Positions 8,067 through 17,800 of a DNA stretch of 35,034 bases are shown in pieces (within the stretch, counting starts at the first letter, position 1; each line of letters begins with the position of its first letter). The stretch is taken from positions 1 through 35,034 of the IMG/VR virus record IMGVR_UViG_3300022752_000209; one strand, given 5' to 3'. This stretch comes from a virus. Both the position numbers and the translations under genes were made by a program. The notes beneath the pieces are model-generated. The model did no database searches. It was not told the origin of the DNA and saw nothing but the letters and a program-made list of their open reading frames with translations.

Positions 8067-8484
8067 TTGGTTCGTTTGGCCAATCTACGTTAAATGGATC
8101 CATTTGATTAGTAATGTTTCTTAACTGAGTTCTATAGTTTTTCCAAGTATCAACCCAATCTGCACTTTTATTTTCTACAACAGAAGGCAGTTCGGTCCAA
8201 TCAGTATTTCTAAGTTTATTATTTCGTTCTTCTTTTACCTTATTCCACTGATTATTTTCGTAGATATTTTTAATATCCATTAGTTGATCGATATCGGCAT
8301 CGGAATCTAATGCTTGATTTAAAGTCAAAAAACCAAAGTTATGCCCGGCATAATTTAAATCTATGTAATTACCTTCGTAAATATCAGATAAACCAGTAAT
8401 ATTTCTCCATGTCTCAGGAATAGGTCCATAACTAATAGCAATTTTATTCGTTTTATCAAAACAATAAAAAACTTTGGTTGTCAT
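8059..8484 (-). CDS. Phage tail assembly chaperone-like protein (Phage_tail_APC type)
   Basis: This protein has 141 residues. The C-terminal half shows ERNNKLRNTDWTELPSV, then DTWKNYRTQLRNI and finally VDWPNEPNV. The order R-N-x-L-L-x-x-T-D-W, then W..YR..LR, then WP..P is the signature of Pfam Phage_tail_APC (PF16778), known beside tail-fibre genes. The N-terminus (KVFYCFDKTNKIAISYG) is a variable beta part. An AGAGGAA ribosome site precedes the start. By family, it likely helps fold or trimerise one of the neighbouring fibres. Which fibre is its client cannot be told from sequence. Confidence 0.75.
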   Translation of the reverse strand: MTTKVFYCFDKTNKIAISYGPIPETWRNITGLSDIYEGNYIDLNYAGHNFGFLTLNQALDSDADIDQLMDIKNIYENNQWNKVKEERNNKLRNTDWTELPSVVENKSADWVDTWKNYRTQLRNITNQMDPFNVDWPNEPNV

Positions 8485-9219
8485 TTATTCCTCTTTAATT
8501 TCTTTTCTTTTCTCTCTCAACTCATGTGTGTACACATGTTTTCTAGTTTGTTGCCTAATGTGTATATCATTTAAAATTTTTTGCTCTTTTTTGGTCATCA
8601 CTCTAGGTACAACTTCAGTTTTAAGAGTACTTCGTTTTATTGGTATTACCTGTACTAATGGTGTCCCTGCTTCAACAATATCATCATAATCTGGTAAATG
8701 CCAAACAGCAGGAAAATTGACCTGTTTCATATATTTATCAGTATCAACTAATCCCCCTAAACAAGTAAATCTTTTATCAAAATGATTAACTGGGGGAATA
8801 AACATAGATGACCATCCTGGCGCCGTTTTAATTACCCATGCATTGAGAAACTTAATAGGCATTGAGTTTCCACCTGGCCAAGTATTACCTCCAACTTGCT
8901 CCATACTATGAAATTCTGCTTGTTTTATCATAGGCGTTCCACCTATCTCAGTAAATTTTAAATCTTTACTGGTTCTTATATTAACATCACCTTGTAAAGG
9001 TATAATCCATCCCGCAGTCATCACGTCCATCATTGGTAGGCATTTTTTAGCGGTCATACCTTTAGAATTAAAATGATCTCTACCGTTGTTATACGGTTTT
9101 ATATTACGATACCATTTCGGAATAAACTTAGCAGCAGGTTCTGGAGCAGGTATATTTCCAAATAAATTTTCTTCCACATAGAATTCTATAATGGGATTTT
9201 TATAGAATAACTTCAGCAT
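8485..9219 (-). CDS. DUF6065-like conserved phage protein
   Basis: This 244-residue protein has motifs in the order IPKWYRNI, KKCLPMMDVMTAGWIIPLQGD, PIKFLNAWVIKTAPGWSSMF, PPVNHFD, GLVDTDKYMKQVNFPAVW and GTPLVQVIPIKR. I recognise this order as the DUF6065 family, found in many marine phages and some bacteria. No activity is known to me. The C-terminal 40 residues are highly charged and helical. It overlaps the prolyl-hydroxylase-like gene by seven bases, forming a tight pair. Family members often accompany phage oxygenase genes, which may hint at a shared modification pathway; that is inference. Confidence 0.75.
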   Translation of the reverse strand: MLKLFYKNPIIEFYVEENLFGNIPAPEPAAKFIPKWYRNIKPYNNGRDHFNSKGMTAKKCLPMMDVMTAGWIIPLQGDVNIRTSKDLKFTEIGGTPMIKQAEFHSMEQVGGNTWPGGNSMPIKFLNAWVIKTAPGWSSMFIPPVNHFDKRFTCLGGLVDTDKYMKQVNFPAVWHLPDYDDIVEAGTPLVQVIPIKRSTLKTEVVPRVMTKKEQKILNDIHIRQQTRKHVYTHELREKRKEIKEE

Positions 9220-9809
9220 ATTCTACTCCCAACACACCAACCAACTAGGCTCTTTCTTTCACCCTTAGTTACAGGTGTAACTCTGTGGGGGAAAAAACTT
9301 TTAAAGAAAAGTATCTGACCCTTTTCAAGTTTAAATATTTTAGGTTTAGATACATTACCAGAATAAACTATTTGAAATTCACCACCTTCATATTCCGACG
9401 GTTCACTCAAACACATAGAAAAGCTTAACTTTCTATCCTCAGGTTGAGTACTTAGATACGAATCAAAATGCCAATCGTAATGTTGATGACTTTCTGAATT
9501 ATATTTTGTATATTGTAAGGTTTGCAAGTAATCTAAATCCATCCAAAAAGAGGAATGATTTATAGTAGCGACTAAATCAACTAATTTTTTGTAGATCCAC
9601 TCTGTCTCTTTTTTAAGCGATAACCAAGAAATAGTGCTATCTCTAGTTTCCAAATTAATTTGACTATTACCACTTGAACCTACTCTTGCTGCTTCAAATA
9701 TTTCTCTTTCACATTGATCTTCAATAATATCAATCTCGTCACTGGTAAATAAATTTTCCCATAATACCAAAGGTGGTAATTCTGGGGTAAACAAAGGAAT
9801 TTTGTACAT
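9213..9809 (-). CDS. Prolyl-4-hydroxylase-like (PKHD-type) 2OG-Fe(II) oxygenase
   Basis: This 198-residue protein shows the complete catalytic set of the P4H/PKHD superfamily. HxD is at His114-Phe-Asp116 (YDWHFDSY). The distal His175 is in SFFPHRVTPVTKG, and Arg185 in GERKSLVGW is positioned to bind 2-oxoglutarate. LSFSMCLSEPSEYEGGEF is the typical core strand-turn. The protein is a bare catalytic domain without extensions, as in marine phage homologues. Its start lies two bases after the stop of a gene encoding a Pro-Gly-Asn repeat protein, so that product is an obvious candidate substrate. Family knowledge predicts hydroxylation of a peptide side chain; the proline target is inferred. Confidence 0.85.
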   Translation of the reverse strand: MYKIPLFTPELPPLVLWENLFTSDEIDIIEDQCEREIFEAARVGSSGNSQINLETRDSTISWLSLKKETEWIYKKLVDLVATINHSSFWMDLDYLQTLQYTKYNSESHQHYDWHFDSYLSTQPEDRKLSFSMCLSEPSEYEGGEFQIVYSGNVSKPKIFKLEKGQILFFKSFFPHRVTPVTKGERKSLVGWCVGSRIC

Positions 9810-9811
9810 AA

Positions 9812-10759
9812 TTAATCAAATGTTATATTAACACTGCCTCCTGATGGAATAGTAATAGGAACAGATAAGTTATTCAAATTTAAATAGGGCAAATAAACAG
9901 GTGTTCCTGCTACAGATGGTGCGTTACCTCCTGCAGGACCGCCTGGAAAATTTATACCAAACACTGAAAAGGGTTGCCCAGCAGTTCCTGGTTGTGCTGG
10001 ATTAGTGGGATTCGGTGGGTTGGGTGTGGGAGAGTTAAAATTTTCATTACCTGGATTAGGGGGATTTAAATTTTCATTTCCAGAATTTGCACCAGCAGGA
10101 TTACCTGGATTAGCAGTTACCACCTCAGAGACATAATATACAACACCAATATAACATTGGTAGGGAGGTTGTCCTAAAAAACCTATACCTGGTACAGTTA
10201 TGTTTGATCTGGTGCCTTGAAATCTTTCACCTGGTTGATCTAATGGATTTGTTGTTCCCGGTGCTAATTGGTCATTAGTATTTGCAGGGGTATATAGGGC
10301 TAATACATTTTGCCCAGATAATCCTAATTGCGCATAATCTGGTTCCCAACCAGAACGGTCCCCGGGAGAATTATCAAAATAACTGAAAGGTCCATATCTA
10401 CTTATACAAAGGTCAGTAATGGGACTATATGGTCTACCATCATCTGCCGATCTAATTTGTCGTGAAAAATTTACCGAACCTGGCACCGCAGGTTGTGCGG
10501 GATACGGTTGCGGGGGGTTAAATTGCCCAGACGGATTACCAGGCCCAGGTGGATTAAATGATCCAGTCGGAGAGCCTGGTTGTGCTGGAGTGGGATTTCC
10601 TGGTTGCCCGGGTATACTTGGATTTCCTGGTTGCCCTGCACCAGCTATAGTTACTATAGACTTACCATACGGGACACTTAAATTGCCAGAAGCATTAAAG
10701 GTAACTGTTTTTCTTTCTATTCTCCAGCTTCTGTCTTTAGTTACATTTCTGAAAAACAT
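9812..10759 (-). CDS. Proline/glycine/asparagine-repeat virion protein
   Basis: This protein has 315 residues. Both ends look beta-rich: KTVTFNASGNLSVPYGKSIVTIAG near the start and VPITIPSGGSVNITFD at the end. Between them are two low-complexity blocks, residues about 43-94 and 217-280. Both are built from PGNP, PGQP, NPPNP and similar units, and they flank a globular centre. The opening resembles small glycine-rich structural proteins of marine T4-like phages. The blocks could form extended polyproline-II or collagen-like rods in a fibre. The stop of the upstream fibre gene overlaps its ATG (TAATG), and a prolyl-hydroxylase-like gene follows two bases later. A structural role is likely; the exact position in the virion is unknown. 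Confidence 0.75.
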   Translation of the reverse strand: MFFRNVTKDRSWRIERKTVTFNASGNLSVPYGKSIVTIAGAGQPGNPSIPGQPGNPTPAQPGSPTGSFNPPGPGNPSGQFNPPQPYPAQPAVPGSVNFSRQIRSADDGRPYSPITDLCISRYGPFSYFDNSPGDRSGWEPDYAQLGLSGQNVLALYTPANTNDQLAPGTTNPLDQPGERFQGTRSNITVPGIGFLGQPPYQCYIGVVYYVSEVVTANPGNPAGANSGNENLNPPNPGNENFNSPTPNPPNPTNPAQPGTAGQPFSVFGINFPGGPAGGNAPSVAGTPVYLPYLNLNNLSVPITIPSGGSVNITFD

Positions 10760-12810
10760 TATGCCTTAGCATCCTTACTTGCTAATGTTCCAATGTATGA
10801 ACTACCTGAATTGTAAGTAAAAAATGTCCAAACATCTATTGCATTTACATTGCTTGTTCTAGGAGGAATATTAGCAGCACCACCTGCCCAGTATACTGTA
10901 CCTGGCCAAGTAATAGTGTTGCCATTATGAGAATTTAAAGTTATAAGAGAAAAACTACCCAATCTATTTGTGGGTGGATTGCTAAATGTGAATGTCTTAT
11001 TACTATTCATTACGCAGAAAAATACACCTGAATCTGCCAAATTAATATCTATAGTTGTGGAAGATGATGTGATATTACTAACATATTCTGAGTATGTTCT
11101 AAATAAAGCATTACCTTGAACATTTATATTTGATGTAGTTATATTCGAAACAGTAGTTGATGAAAATGCAGTATTTAGTGTTACATTTCCTGCAGAAGTA
11201 ATATGACCAAAACTATTTACCGCAAAATACCCTATACTATCAGATCCACCATAGGTAGAAGCTGATACACCTGAGGCATCATGCGAAAGAGTAATTGTCC
11301 CCGATGATGCATTCGCTGAGATTGGAGCAGTGTTACCTAGATACACCACACCTGTATTTGTAATAGTTAAAACAGCGCTCTCAGATCCCGAACCTGCTAC
11401 AGAAATACCGGTTCCACCTGCTGCTGTTGCAACATAATTACCGCTTGTATCAGTGCCCAGTGCTATATCACCCATTGAAATATTTGCTGCTCTCGTAATT
11501 CTTCCTTGAGCATCAATATCAAAAGATGGAATTATTCTAGATGAACCAAATGTGTTTGCTGTTACTGCTACGTTTGGTATATTTGCTGTAAAAGAACTAC
11601 CATCAGCAGTTTGGATAATAAAGAATCTATTGTTAGATGTAAAACTAGTAACGCCGGCCACATTAACATTTGCTGCACTTGTTATTCTTCCTTGAGCATC
11701 AACAGTAATAACAGGTACCTTTGATGTCCCGCCATATGTATCCGCTGTTACTGCTACGTTTGGTATATTTGCAGTAAAAGAACTACCATCAGCAGTTTGA
11801 ATAATAAAGAATCTATTATTTGATGTGAATGTTGAAACACCAGCAACATTGACATTTGATGCAGAAGAAATTCTACCATCTGAACCTATAGTAATAACGG
11901 GTACCTTTGATGTCCCGCCATATGTAGTGGCTGAAACACCTGTTGCTGGTAAATCTACTTGTGTGAATGTGCCTCTGGTGGCTGATATATTTCCTGCAGT
12001 TACATTTCCACTAAATCTACCTTGCACCGAAACAATTGCTGAACCCCCTGCTTCAGGGGCATTTGCAGCAATTAAATTGTAAACATTCACGTTACCTGTA
12101 ATATTCTGAGTAGCAGCAATGGTAGTTGTGCCGGTAATTATTAAATTACCAACAGTAACATTACCGGTAAAAGATCCTGTTGCAGCATTTATTCGATCTA
12201 TTGCAGTAACATTGCCCCCGGATAATAATACATTACCAACATTAGCTGTTACTATATTTGCTTTTAAAACTGTCAAATTACCAGTAGTTAGGTTTGCGGT
12301 GACATTGGAATCTTTTACAACAAATAATCCATCATTTAACAATGCCGCATTTCCCAAACCAAGTGTTGTTCTGGATGTTGCGGCATCAATATCATCTAAC
12401 AATGTTCTTGCATAGGATGTTAATACTGTTCCAGATGCTGTAGTGGTGCCAGTATAATACACCAATCTATCTGCAGCAGGTGTGATAGATGAGACTGCGT
12501 CAAGTGCAGTATCCCATGCTTGAACATTAATACCTATTGCTAAACCAAGATTTGTTCTTGCAGCAGTCGCAGTGCTTGCCCCTGTTCCACCATCTGCTAC
12601 TGCCAAATCAGTAATTCCTGTAATTGTGCCGCCTTTGATATTAATATTAGTCACATTACCAAGATGCGTACTATTACCCAAAAAAGTATAGATGTCGAAG
12701 AAATTATTGTTGGTCTTTACAAAAGCAGTACGCAAGGCATCGCCATCGCCGCTATTAGCTGCTGTCCCTACATTGACATTTGAAAAGGAATTACCGTTGA
12801 AAATAGACAT
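10759..12810 (-). CDS. Tail-fibre-like repeat protein
   Basis: This 683-residue protein has a short N-terminal head domain (MSIFNGNSFSNVNVG, then a helix ending FVKTNNNFFDIY). Next is ADGGTGASTATAARTNLGL, a widespread phage tail-fibre motif. Many NVTAGNI/GNVTVGNL beta repeats follow, along with three copies of a 62-residue unit beginning YGGTSKVPVI and continuing through FTSNNRFFIIQTADG. The C-terminus (VWTFFTYNSGSSYIGTLASKDAKA) resembles the ends of fibres with a simple beta tip. These features and its location predict a trimeric fibre. It shares the QGR.(S/T)SAANV and LGTDT(S/T)G modules with the left-hand fibre gene, so the two are partial paralogues. Confidence 0.8.
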   Translation of the reverse strand: MSIFNGNSFSNVNVGTAANSGDGDALRTAFVKTNNNFFDIYTFLGNSTHLGNVTNINIKGGTITGITDLAVADGGTGASTATAARTNLGLAIGINVQAWDTALDAVSSITPAADRLVYYTGTTTASGTVLTSYARTLLDDIDAATSRTTLGLGNAALLNDGLFVVKDSNVTANLTTGNLTVLKANIVTANVGNVLLSGGNVTAIDRINAATGSFTGNVTVGNLIITGTTTIAATQNITGNVNVYNLIAANAPEAGGSAIVSVQGRFSGNVTAGNISATRGTFTQVDLPATGVSATTYGGTSKVPVITIGSDGRISSASNVNVAGVSTFTSNNRFFIIQTADGSSFTANIPNVAVTADTYGGTSKVPVITVDAQGRITSAANVNVAGVTSFTSNNRFFIIQTADGSSFTANIPNVAVTANTFGSSRIIPSFDIDAQGRITRAANISMGDIALGTDTSGNYVATAAGGTGISVAGSGSESAVLTITNTGVVYLGNTAPISANASSGTITLSHDASGVSASTYGGSDSIGYFAVNSFGHITSAGNVTLNTAFSSTTVSNITTSNINVQGNALFRTYSEYVSNITSSSTTIDINLADSGVFFCVMNSNKTFTFSNPPTNRLGSFSLITLNSHNGNTITWPGTVYWAGGAANIPPRTSNVNAIDVWTFFTYNSGSSYIGTLASKDAKA
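11485..11945 (-). repeat. 62-codon tandem repeats in fibre gene
   Basis: Bases near 11558-11640 recur near 11744-11826, offset by 186 bases (62 codons), with about four differences in 83 positions by eye. Flanking parts of a third copy begin near 11900. The repeated protein unit starts YGGTSK and includes NNRFFIIQTADG. High DNA similarity suggests recent duplication or ongoing homogenisation. Confidence 0.85.
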
Positions 12811-12822
12811 TAATTCTGAACC

Positions 12823-13029
12823 TTATCTGTTTAACAGTTCACGTAGCATATTTTTTATTTCATTCATCTCTGATTTCATATTATTTATTTCAGATTCAAC
12901 ATGTATTGTTTTATCCCTCATTTGTTTTTCTTTAACATATCGATTATATCCTGAACTATCTTCAGATATAATACCTTTTGAAAAAGAATCTCTAATTAAA
13001 TTGGGATGATCTTTGACTTTTAACTTCAT
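12823..13029 (-). CDS. Small coiled-coil protein of the baseplate/fibre operon
   Basis: This 68-residue protein has an N-terminal KVKDHPNLIRDSFSKGIIS and a segment YNRYVKEKQMRD, then a heptad-like helix (IHVESEINNMKSEMNEIKNML). The KDHPxLxRDxxSxAIxNxxxxxYxxYxxxR pattern is familiar from small genes between structural genes in T4-like cyanophages. It has no known enzymatic role. It overlaps the upstream structural gene by four bases and precedes the fibre gene by 12 bases. A coiled-coil adaptor linking a fibre to the baseplate periphery would fit, but this is inferred. Confidence 0.7.
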   Translation of the reverse strand: MKLKVKDHPNLIRDSFSKGIISEDSSGYNRYVKEKQMRDKTIHVESEINNMKSEMNEIKNMLRELLNR

Positions 13030-14870
13030 GCTAAACTAACTATACGTAGATTTTTACACTTTGGAATTCTTGCTGGGTTATCTGATAGTAATACTATTTT
13101 CAATTGCAATCCATCAAATTGTGCTAGGTTTTCTACTACTTTAGTAGTTTCGTAAAATTCACCACTTAATGATTGATTTATAGTAATATTTGTTATTTCT
13201 ATAAATTCTTTTTCATTTAAATCTGCAGTTTCTCCAACCAAACTTGTTCTATAATAAAACTTAATATTGGTATCTGCAGGTTTTGCTACATCTACAAAAA
13301 ACTTAAATGCTGTACAAGGATTAATAAAATTAATTTGTCTAGTTATATATTTAGATAAAGATGAACTACCTTTAGCAGCCTCTTCTGCTATATACTGTAT
13401 GCCATTTCTAATTATGATATTAGCGTTTGCTGCAGCATTGGCTAATTCTGTTACTATTGTTCCATATACAAGAATATTGGCACCACTATTTTGTACTTGT
13501 AATACTCGCACGTTTCCATTGTTATTGGAACCTTGAATATTAATTATTGTTCCTTTGTTGATGGAAACTGCATTGGCTCTTGCATTTGTATTTGCCAAAT
13601 TAATGGTGCCAGTATTTGTAGACAAATTAGTAAAACTTATTGTATTGCCATAAGAAACCGTCACTATATCTCTAGAAATATGTTCAGTTTCGAATGTTGG
13701 ATTGTTTACTATATTGTTTATTAATACTACACCCATCTTGTGAGTGTCAATTACGGGGGCAACATATTGATTAGTAGTATTTAATTCTAATCTATAAGCA
13801 ATGCCTGAAGAATTAGATAACCCATAGTATCTATTGATCGTGGAAGGTAGTACTCGTAAGTTATCAAATTCATAATCTTTATCATCCTCAATAGTAGTAA
13901 ACGAGGTATCTATAACATATGCATTACTAGTTGTTTTAATTTTTTGTACAACAGATGTTTCTGGGGGAGACAAAAATGCTATTGATGGATACAAAGTGGT
14001 AAATTGAATATCACTAACTCCAAGCAATTTTTGTCCACCGAATCTAGTTTTTGTGGTAACATTAGCATCTACTGCCTGAGGCAATTGAACAGTATAAGAA
14101 TTTAATCTGATATTAGAAACAGCCATACGAATACCAGTAATTACATTTGATCTAATACCAAAGATATTAGAATCCCCGAAACCATTAATATTAATGGGAG
14201 ATATACCGGTATATGATCCGGGTATCAATCCGTTATTTGGATGATACACCTTCATCTCCGGGCTGTTAGGAATAACCTCCAGAGGATCACTTTCTAAAGT
14301 TTCAATTCTTCCCGTGATATTGGCTGGCCATAAATCTACAGTAGCAGTCTGCCCAACAGTAAATTTTGCTCGATACAATGTAAATTTTAAATCTTGTAGT
14401 TGATCAGGTGACCAGGTAGATGAATTTTGAGACTTGAATAACACCCCGACTGTTGGTTGTTTTTGTACCACCAGTCCCGTTATTTTATCTGTATTGCCTA
14501 ATTCAGAAATCCATACTTTATATTTTAAAGAGTCACTATTCAAACACAGTGCATATTCCCCTGCATCTACAAAAACTGGATTTGTAAAATTAACTGTAGT
14601 TACAGCATTGGAGGTAATACTGATATTAACGTTAGCAGCAGGCACCGAAACTTGTGAAAAAGGTACTATAAATGTGCCCGGCAATCCATCTTTCATCTTT
14701 CTAATTTCTAAACCAACCGGCAAATTTGAATCCTTGGTTGCAAAATAAAGATCAACTTTAGTTAAAATACTTGGTTCAGAAACAATAAAAGATTGCGCCA
14801 TTGGATCCATCATAGGAGCCAATTCACTGGGATAAAAATTTGTATTCTTTTGATATCTATTGATTGCCAT
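13026..14870 (-). CDS. Large virion structural protein, probably peripheral baseplate
   Basis: This protein has 614 residues. The N-terminus reads PMAQSFIVSEPSILTKVDLYFATKD, then LPVGLEIRKMKDGLPG. This module (AQSF.V.EP..LT.VDLFFA.KD) recurs in large structural proteins of marine T4-like phages. The rest is beta-rich without catalytic motifs. It starts one base after the DUF4815 gene stops and ends overlapping the small coiled-coil gene. In related phages equivalents follow the DUF4815 protein, so it is probably part of the same sub-assembly, perhaps the functional counterpart of T4 gp9/gp10. That equivalence is not visible in sequence. Confidence 0.75.
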   Translation of the reverse strand: MAINRYQKNTNFYPSELAPMMDPMAQSFIVSEPSILTKVDLYFATKDSNLPVGLEIRKMKDGLPGTFIVPFSQVSVPAANVNISITSNAVTTVNFTNPVFVDAGEYALCLNSDSLKYKVWISELGNTDKITGLVVQKQPTVGVLFKSQNSSTWSPDQLQDLKFTLYRAKFTVGQTATVDLWPANITGRIETLESDPLEVIPNSPEMKVYHPNNGLIPGSYTGISPININGFGDSNIFGIRSNVITGIRMAVSNIRLNSYTVQLPQAVDANVTTKTRFGGQKLLGVSDIQFTTLYPSIAFLSPPETSVVQKIKTTSNAYVIDTSFTTIEDDKDYEFDNLRVLPSTINRYYGLSNSSGIAYRLELNTTNQYVAPVIDTHKMGVVLINNIVNNPTFETEHISRDIVTVSYGNTISFTNLSTNTGTINLANTNARANAVSINKGTIINIQGSNNNGNVRVLQVQNSGANILVYGTIVTELANAAANANIIIRNGIQYIAEEAAKGSSSLSKYITRQINFINPCTAFKFFVDVAKPADTNIKFYYRTSLVGETADLNEKEFIEITNITINQSLSGEFYETTKVVENLAQFDGLQLKIVLLSDNPARIPKCKNLRIVSLA

Positions 14871-14871
14871 C

Positions 14872-17800
14872 TTATGGTCCTACCTTGACTAATTTTTTAC
14901 CATCGTAAATCATTCCCATTATTGCTTGGCCCGCAATAACAATGGATAATCTAAAGGACAAGGTTTGTTCATCTGGATTATCACCTAATAATGTTTGAGC
15001 AAATTCCCCAGTAGGATCTTCCGCTAGTTGTACCAATATATCTATAAAGACCGGATGCATACCTACTTCTGCTGCCCTTGCTCTACCAGATGCAATAGCT
15101 CCTTCTGTTGTGCCTGTTGCTGCTAAACCTTCAGTATATCCTACTCTCCAACCATTATTAAATTGTTCTTGTAAGGAAGAATAATTATTAGAAATAACCT
15201 CATTGGCGCCGGTTATCAACCCCGTAGCCAATTCAGTAATAGATTGATTTAGATTTGCAAATTCTTTATTAATTACCGAGTCGGTAAAATTATTATAATC
15301 GAATCCTTCATCCGCAGTAAAATAATTCTCTACTTGTACAGCGCCACCCACCGTATCTAATCCCGCTTCATTTACATTTGGAATATCTTCCGCTGTGAAT
15401 CCTGCTTGTTCAATGTAATAACCAATAGCACTTTGTATTCCAATATCTCCTGCAGATCCAATTGCTGCTGATAACTCTCCTGTTACTGTGTATACCGGAA
15501 CATCCTCAACCTTAACATTTGCATTGTCCCCGTTACCTGCACCCGGGAATCCTTTTGGTCTTAGCGTAGTAAATTCATCTTTAATCACAAGATCTCCTGA
15601 TGCCTGAAATACTGCGTCGGCATATGATGTTCTATCTAATCCATTGGTATATGAATCGGAAACTCTAAAAATCTTATTACCGACTGGCATGTTCAAATCT
15701 TTTGATCTGTAGCAAAATTTGCCTTTTAGATTTCCTTTATCATCAGTAATTAGATCAGTATTATATGAAACATTAGAAACAAAATATGCACCTTTAAATT
15801 GAGCTATCGTATTGGCGCTGGTATAATCTAAGGTAGTATACTGAGAAACATCAACATCGTCAAAAAACGAATACATGATAGTATTTGGTTTTAATCCAGA
15901 TACTTGAAAACCAATATCTACATCTCTCATTTTAGGTATTACTACTCTTGAAACTATCTTTTCACCCGTAGTCGTAGAATCAAATGTTTCTACGATTTCG
16001 AATCTTGAACTTGATAATTTACCAAATGCATCAGTTGTCTTAATGACTGAGGTTTTATTGGTTGTGGTATCTACGACTTTGGATTCGCTCTTTTCATCAC
16101 CGAACCAGAAGTTTCTCCATGCGCCCCAAATAGAATCATATCCGACTCTTGCTTGCGAAAAAGATGTCAATGTATCGTAATTACCATTATTATTTTCTTT
16201 TAATACGGGTAAAGTCAATGTATCAAACCAAATATCAGATGATGGTTTCAATGTCATCACGCCTCTAAAGGTTACAATATTAAATGGATTAATAAATTCA
16301 TCTTTAGATGCTATCGGATTTTGTACCAATATCTCATCAGTATAGGTCGGTAAAATACAGTCACCTACTTTTGTATAACTGTTAGCTGATCTAAGAGAAG
16401 AAAAGTTAATATAAACTTCAGATTGCTCATATAGTTTTACGAAATCCTGCGAGAACCTTGGTCTTAATTCTCTCTTGTTGGTATCAATTGCTACAGAATA
16501 ATCTTGATTAGTTACATCGCCCACACCGTGCCCACTAAAATTATCTACAATAAATCCATTTTTAAATCTATCAAAACCTTCAGCATCTTGAATTTGTAGT
16601 GCTGCTGTCTCATTTTCTAGTAAATTTAATGTAGTATAATATTCTAAATTTTTAACTCTATTTTCTATACGACCAATATCTCGCATCGTATACCTACGAT
16701 TATCGATTTCAGTTATTTTAATATCGGATTCTACATTAAAAACATATGCATTTTGTTTAAGCACATACAATGCCATCGCATCATCTGGTGTTCTTGGTTC
16801 AACTGAAGTAGCTGAACTTGGACCAGCTACAATATATGCATTACCAGTTTTATCTAAAACTATTTTATCTGTTTTGGGCAAATAATATTGATAATCAGTT
16901 TGAAAATCTACTTCTGCATTTAAAAATTCTGTTTGAGATGAACCTGCTCCAGAAAATGCAGTGCCGGCATCCCCTATTCTTGGTCTAAAATCTAAACAGT
17001 CTCTTAGATTAAAAGTTTTACCTAGTATGTTTATACTTGGTATAGATTTATAATCTATATCTGAATATGAATCAACAGAAAAATAATCACCCGAACCATG
17101 CGAGAAATAATCAAATGTGATTCTAATAGGACCCGTGGGTGGCGTTTTGCCTGGTTTTAAAATAATTCTACCAAGATCATAGAACGTAGATCTTTGTCCA
17201 TTATCTAAATCATATCTATCAGTTATATCGGACGCACCCGAAGAATTATATGAAGTTCCAAAAGCTGTATCGGACATACTTATAGACTTTAATCTATAGA
17301 TATCTGCTTTATCTAAAGAAATAATTGCTGCAGTTGCCCCAGCCTTTGTTGTCACATCTGTAGTAGAATTGATATTTAATGTTTTAGATTTTCTCAATGC
17401 TGCTGCATTAGTTTTATTAATTGTAGTAATTGCTCTAACTGCTGCAGATGTTAAAGAAGCATTTGCTGATAGATTAAAGGTAATATTTTTACCAGTTGGC
17501 GTACCGCTTCTAGTGACTTTACTGGTTAAATCTTGCCAAGTTCCATCTGCTTGTACAACTAGTTGATAATTATCTGTTGAATAAGGAGCAAAAGTTTCAT
17601 CCGTTCCTGCAGTAAGTGTGTATTGCCCACTTGATAATGAAAAATCGTAAATTCTTCTTACTTGATAAACTGTTTCTGTATTAGTTGGATCTATTGTTTT
17701 AATAATTTGATATGGCAATTCAAAAACATAAAATTGTTTACTTCCTTCTTGTATTCTTGCTTCATTCAATGTATAATTCACACCGGTTACAGTTATTGAA

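Noticed and set aside
10419-10769. Plus-strand glycine/proline/cysteine-rich frame resembling collagen
   Set aside because: It is the antisense reading of the Pro-Gly-Asn blocks of the gene at 9812-10759; proline and glycine codons complement each other.
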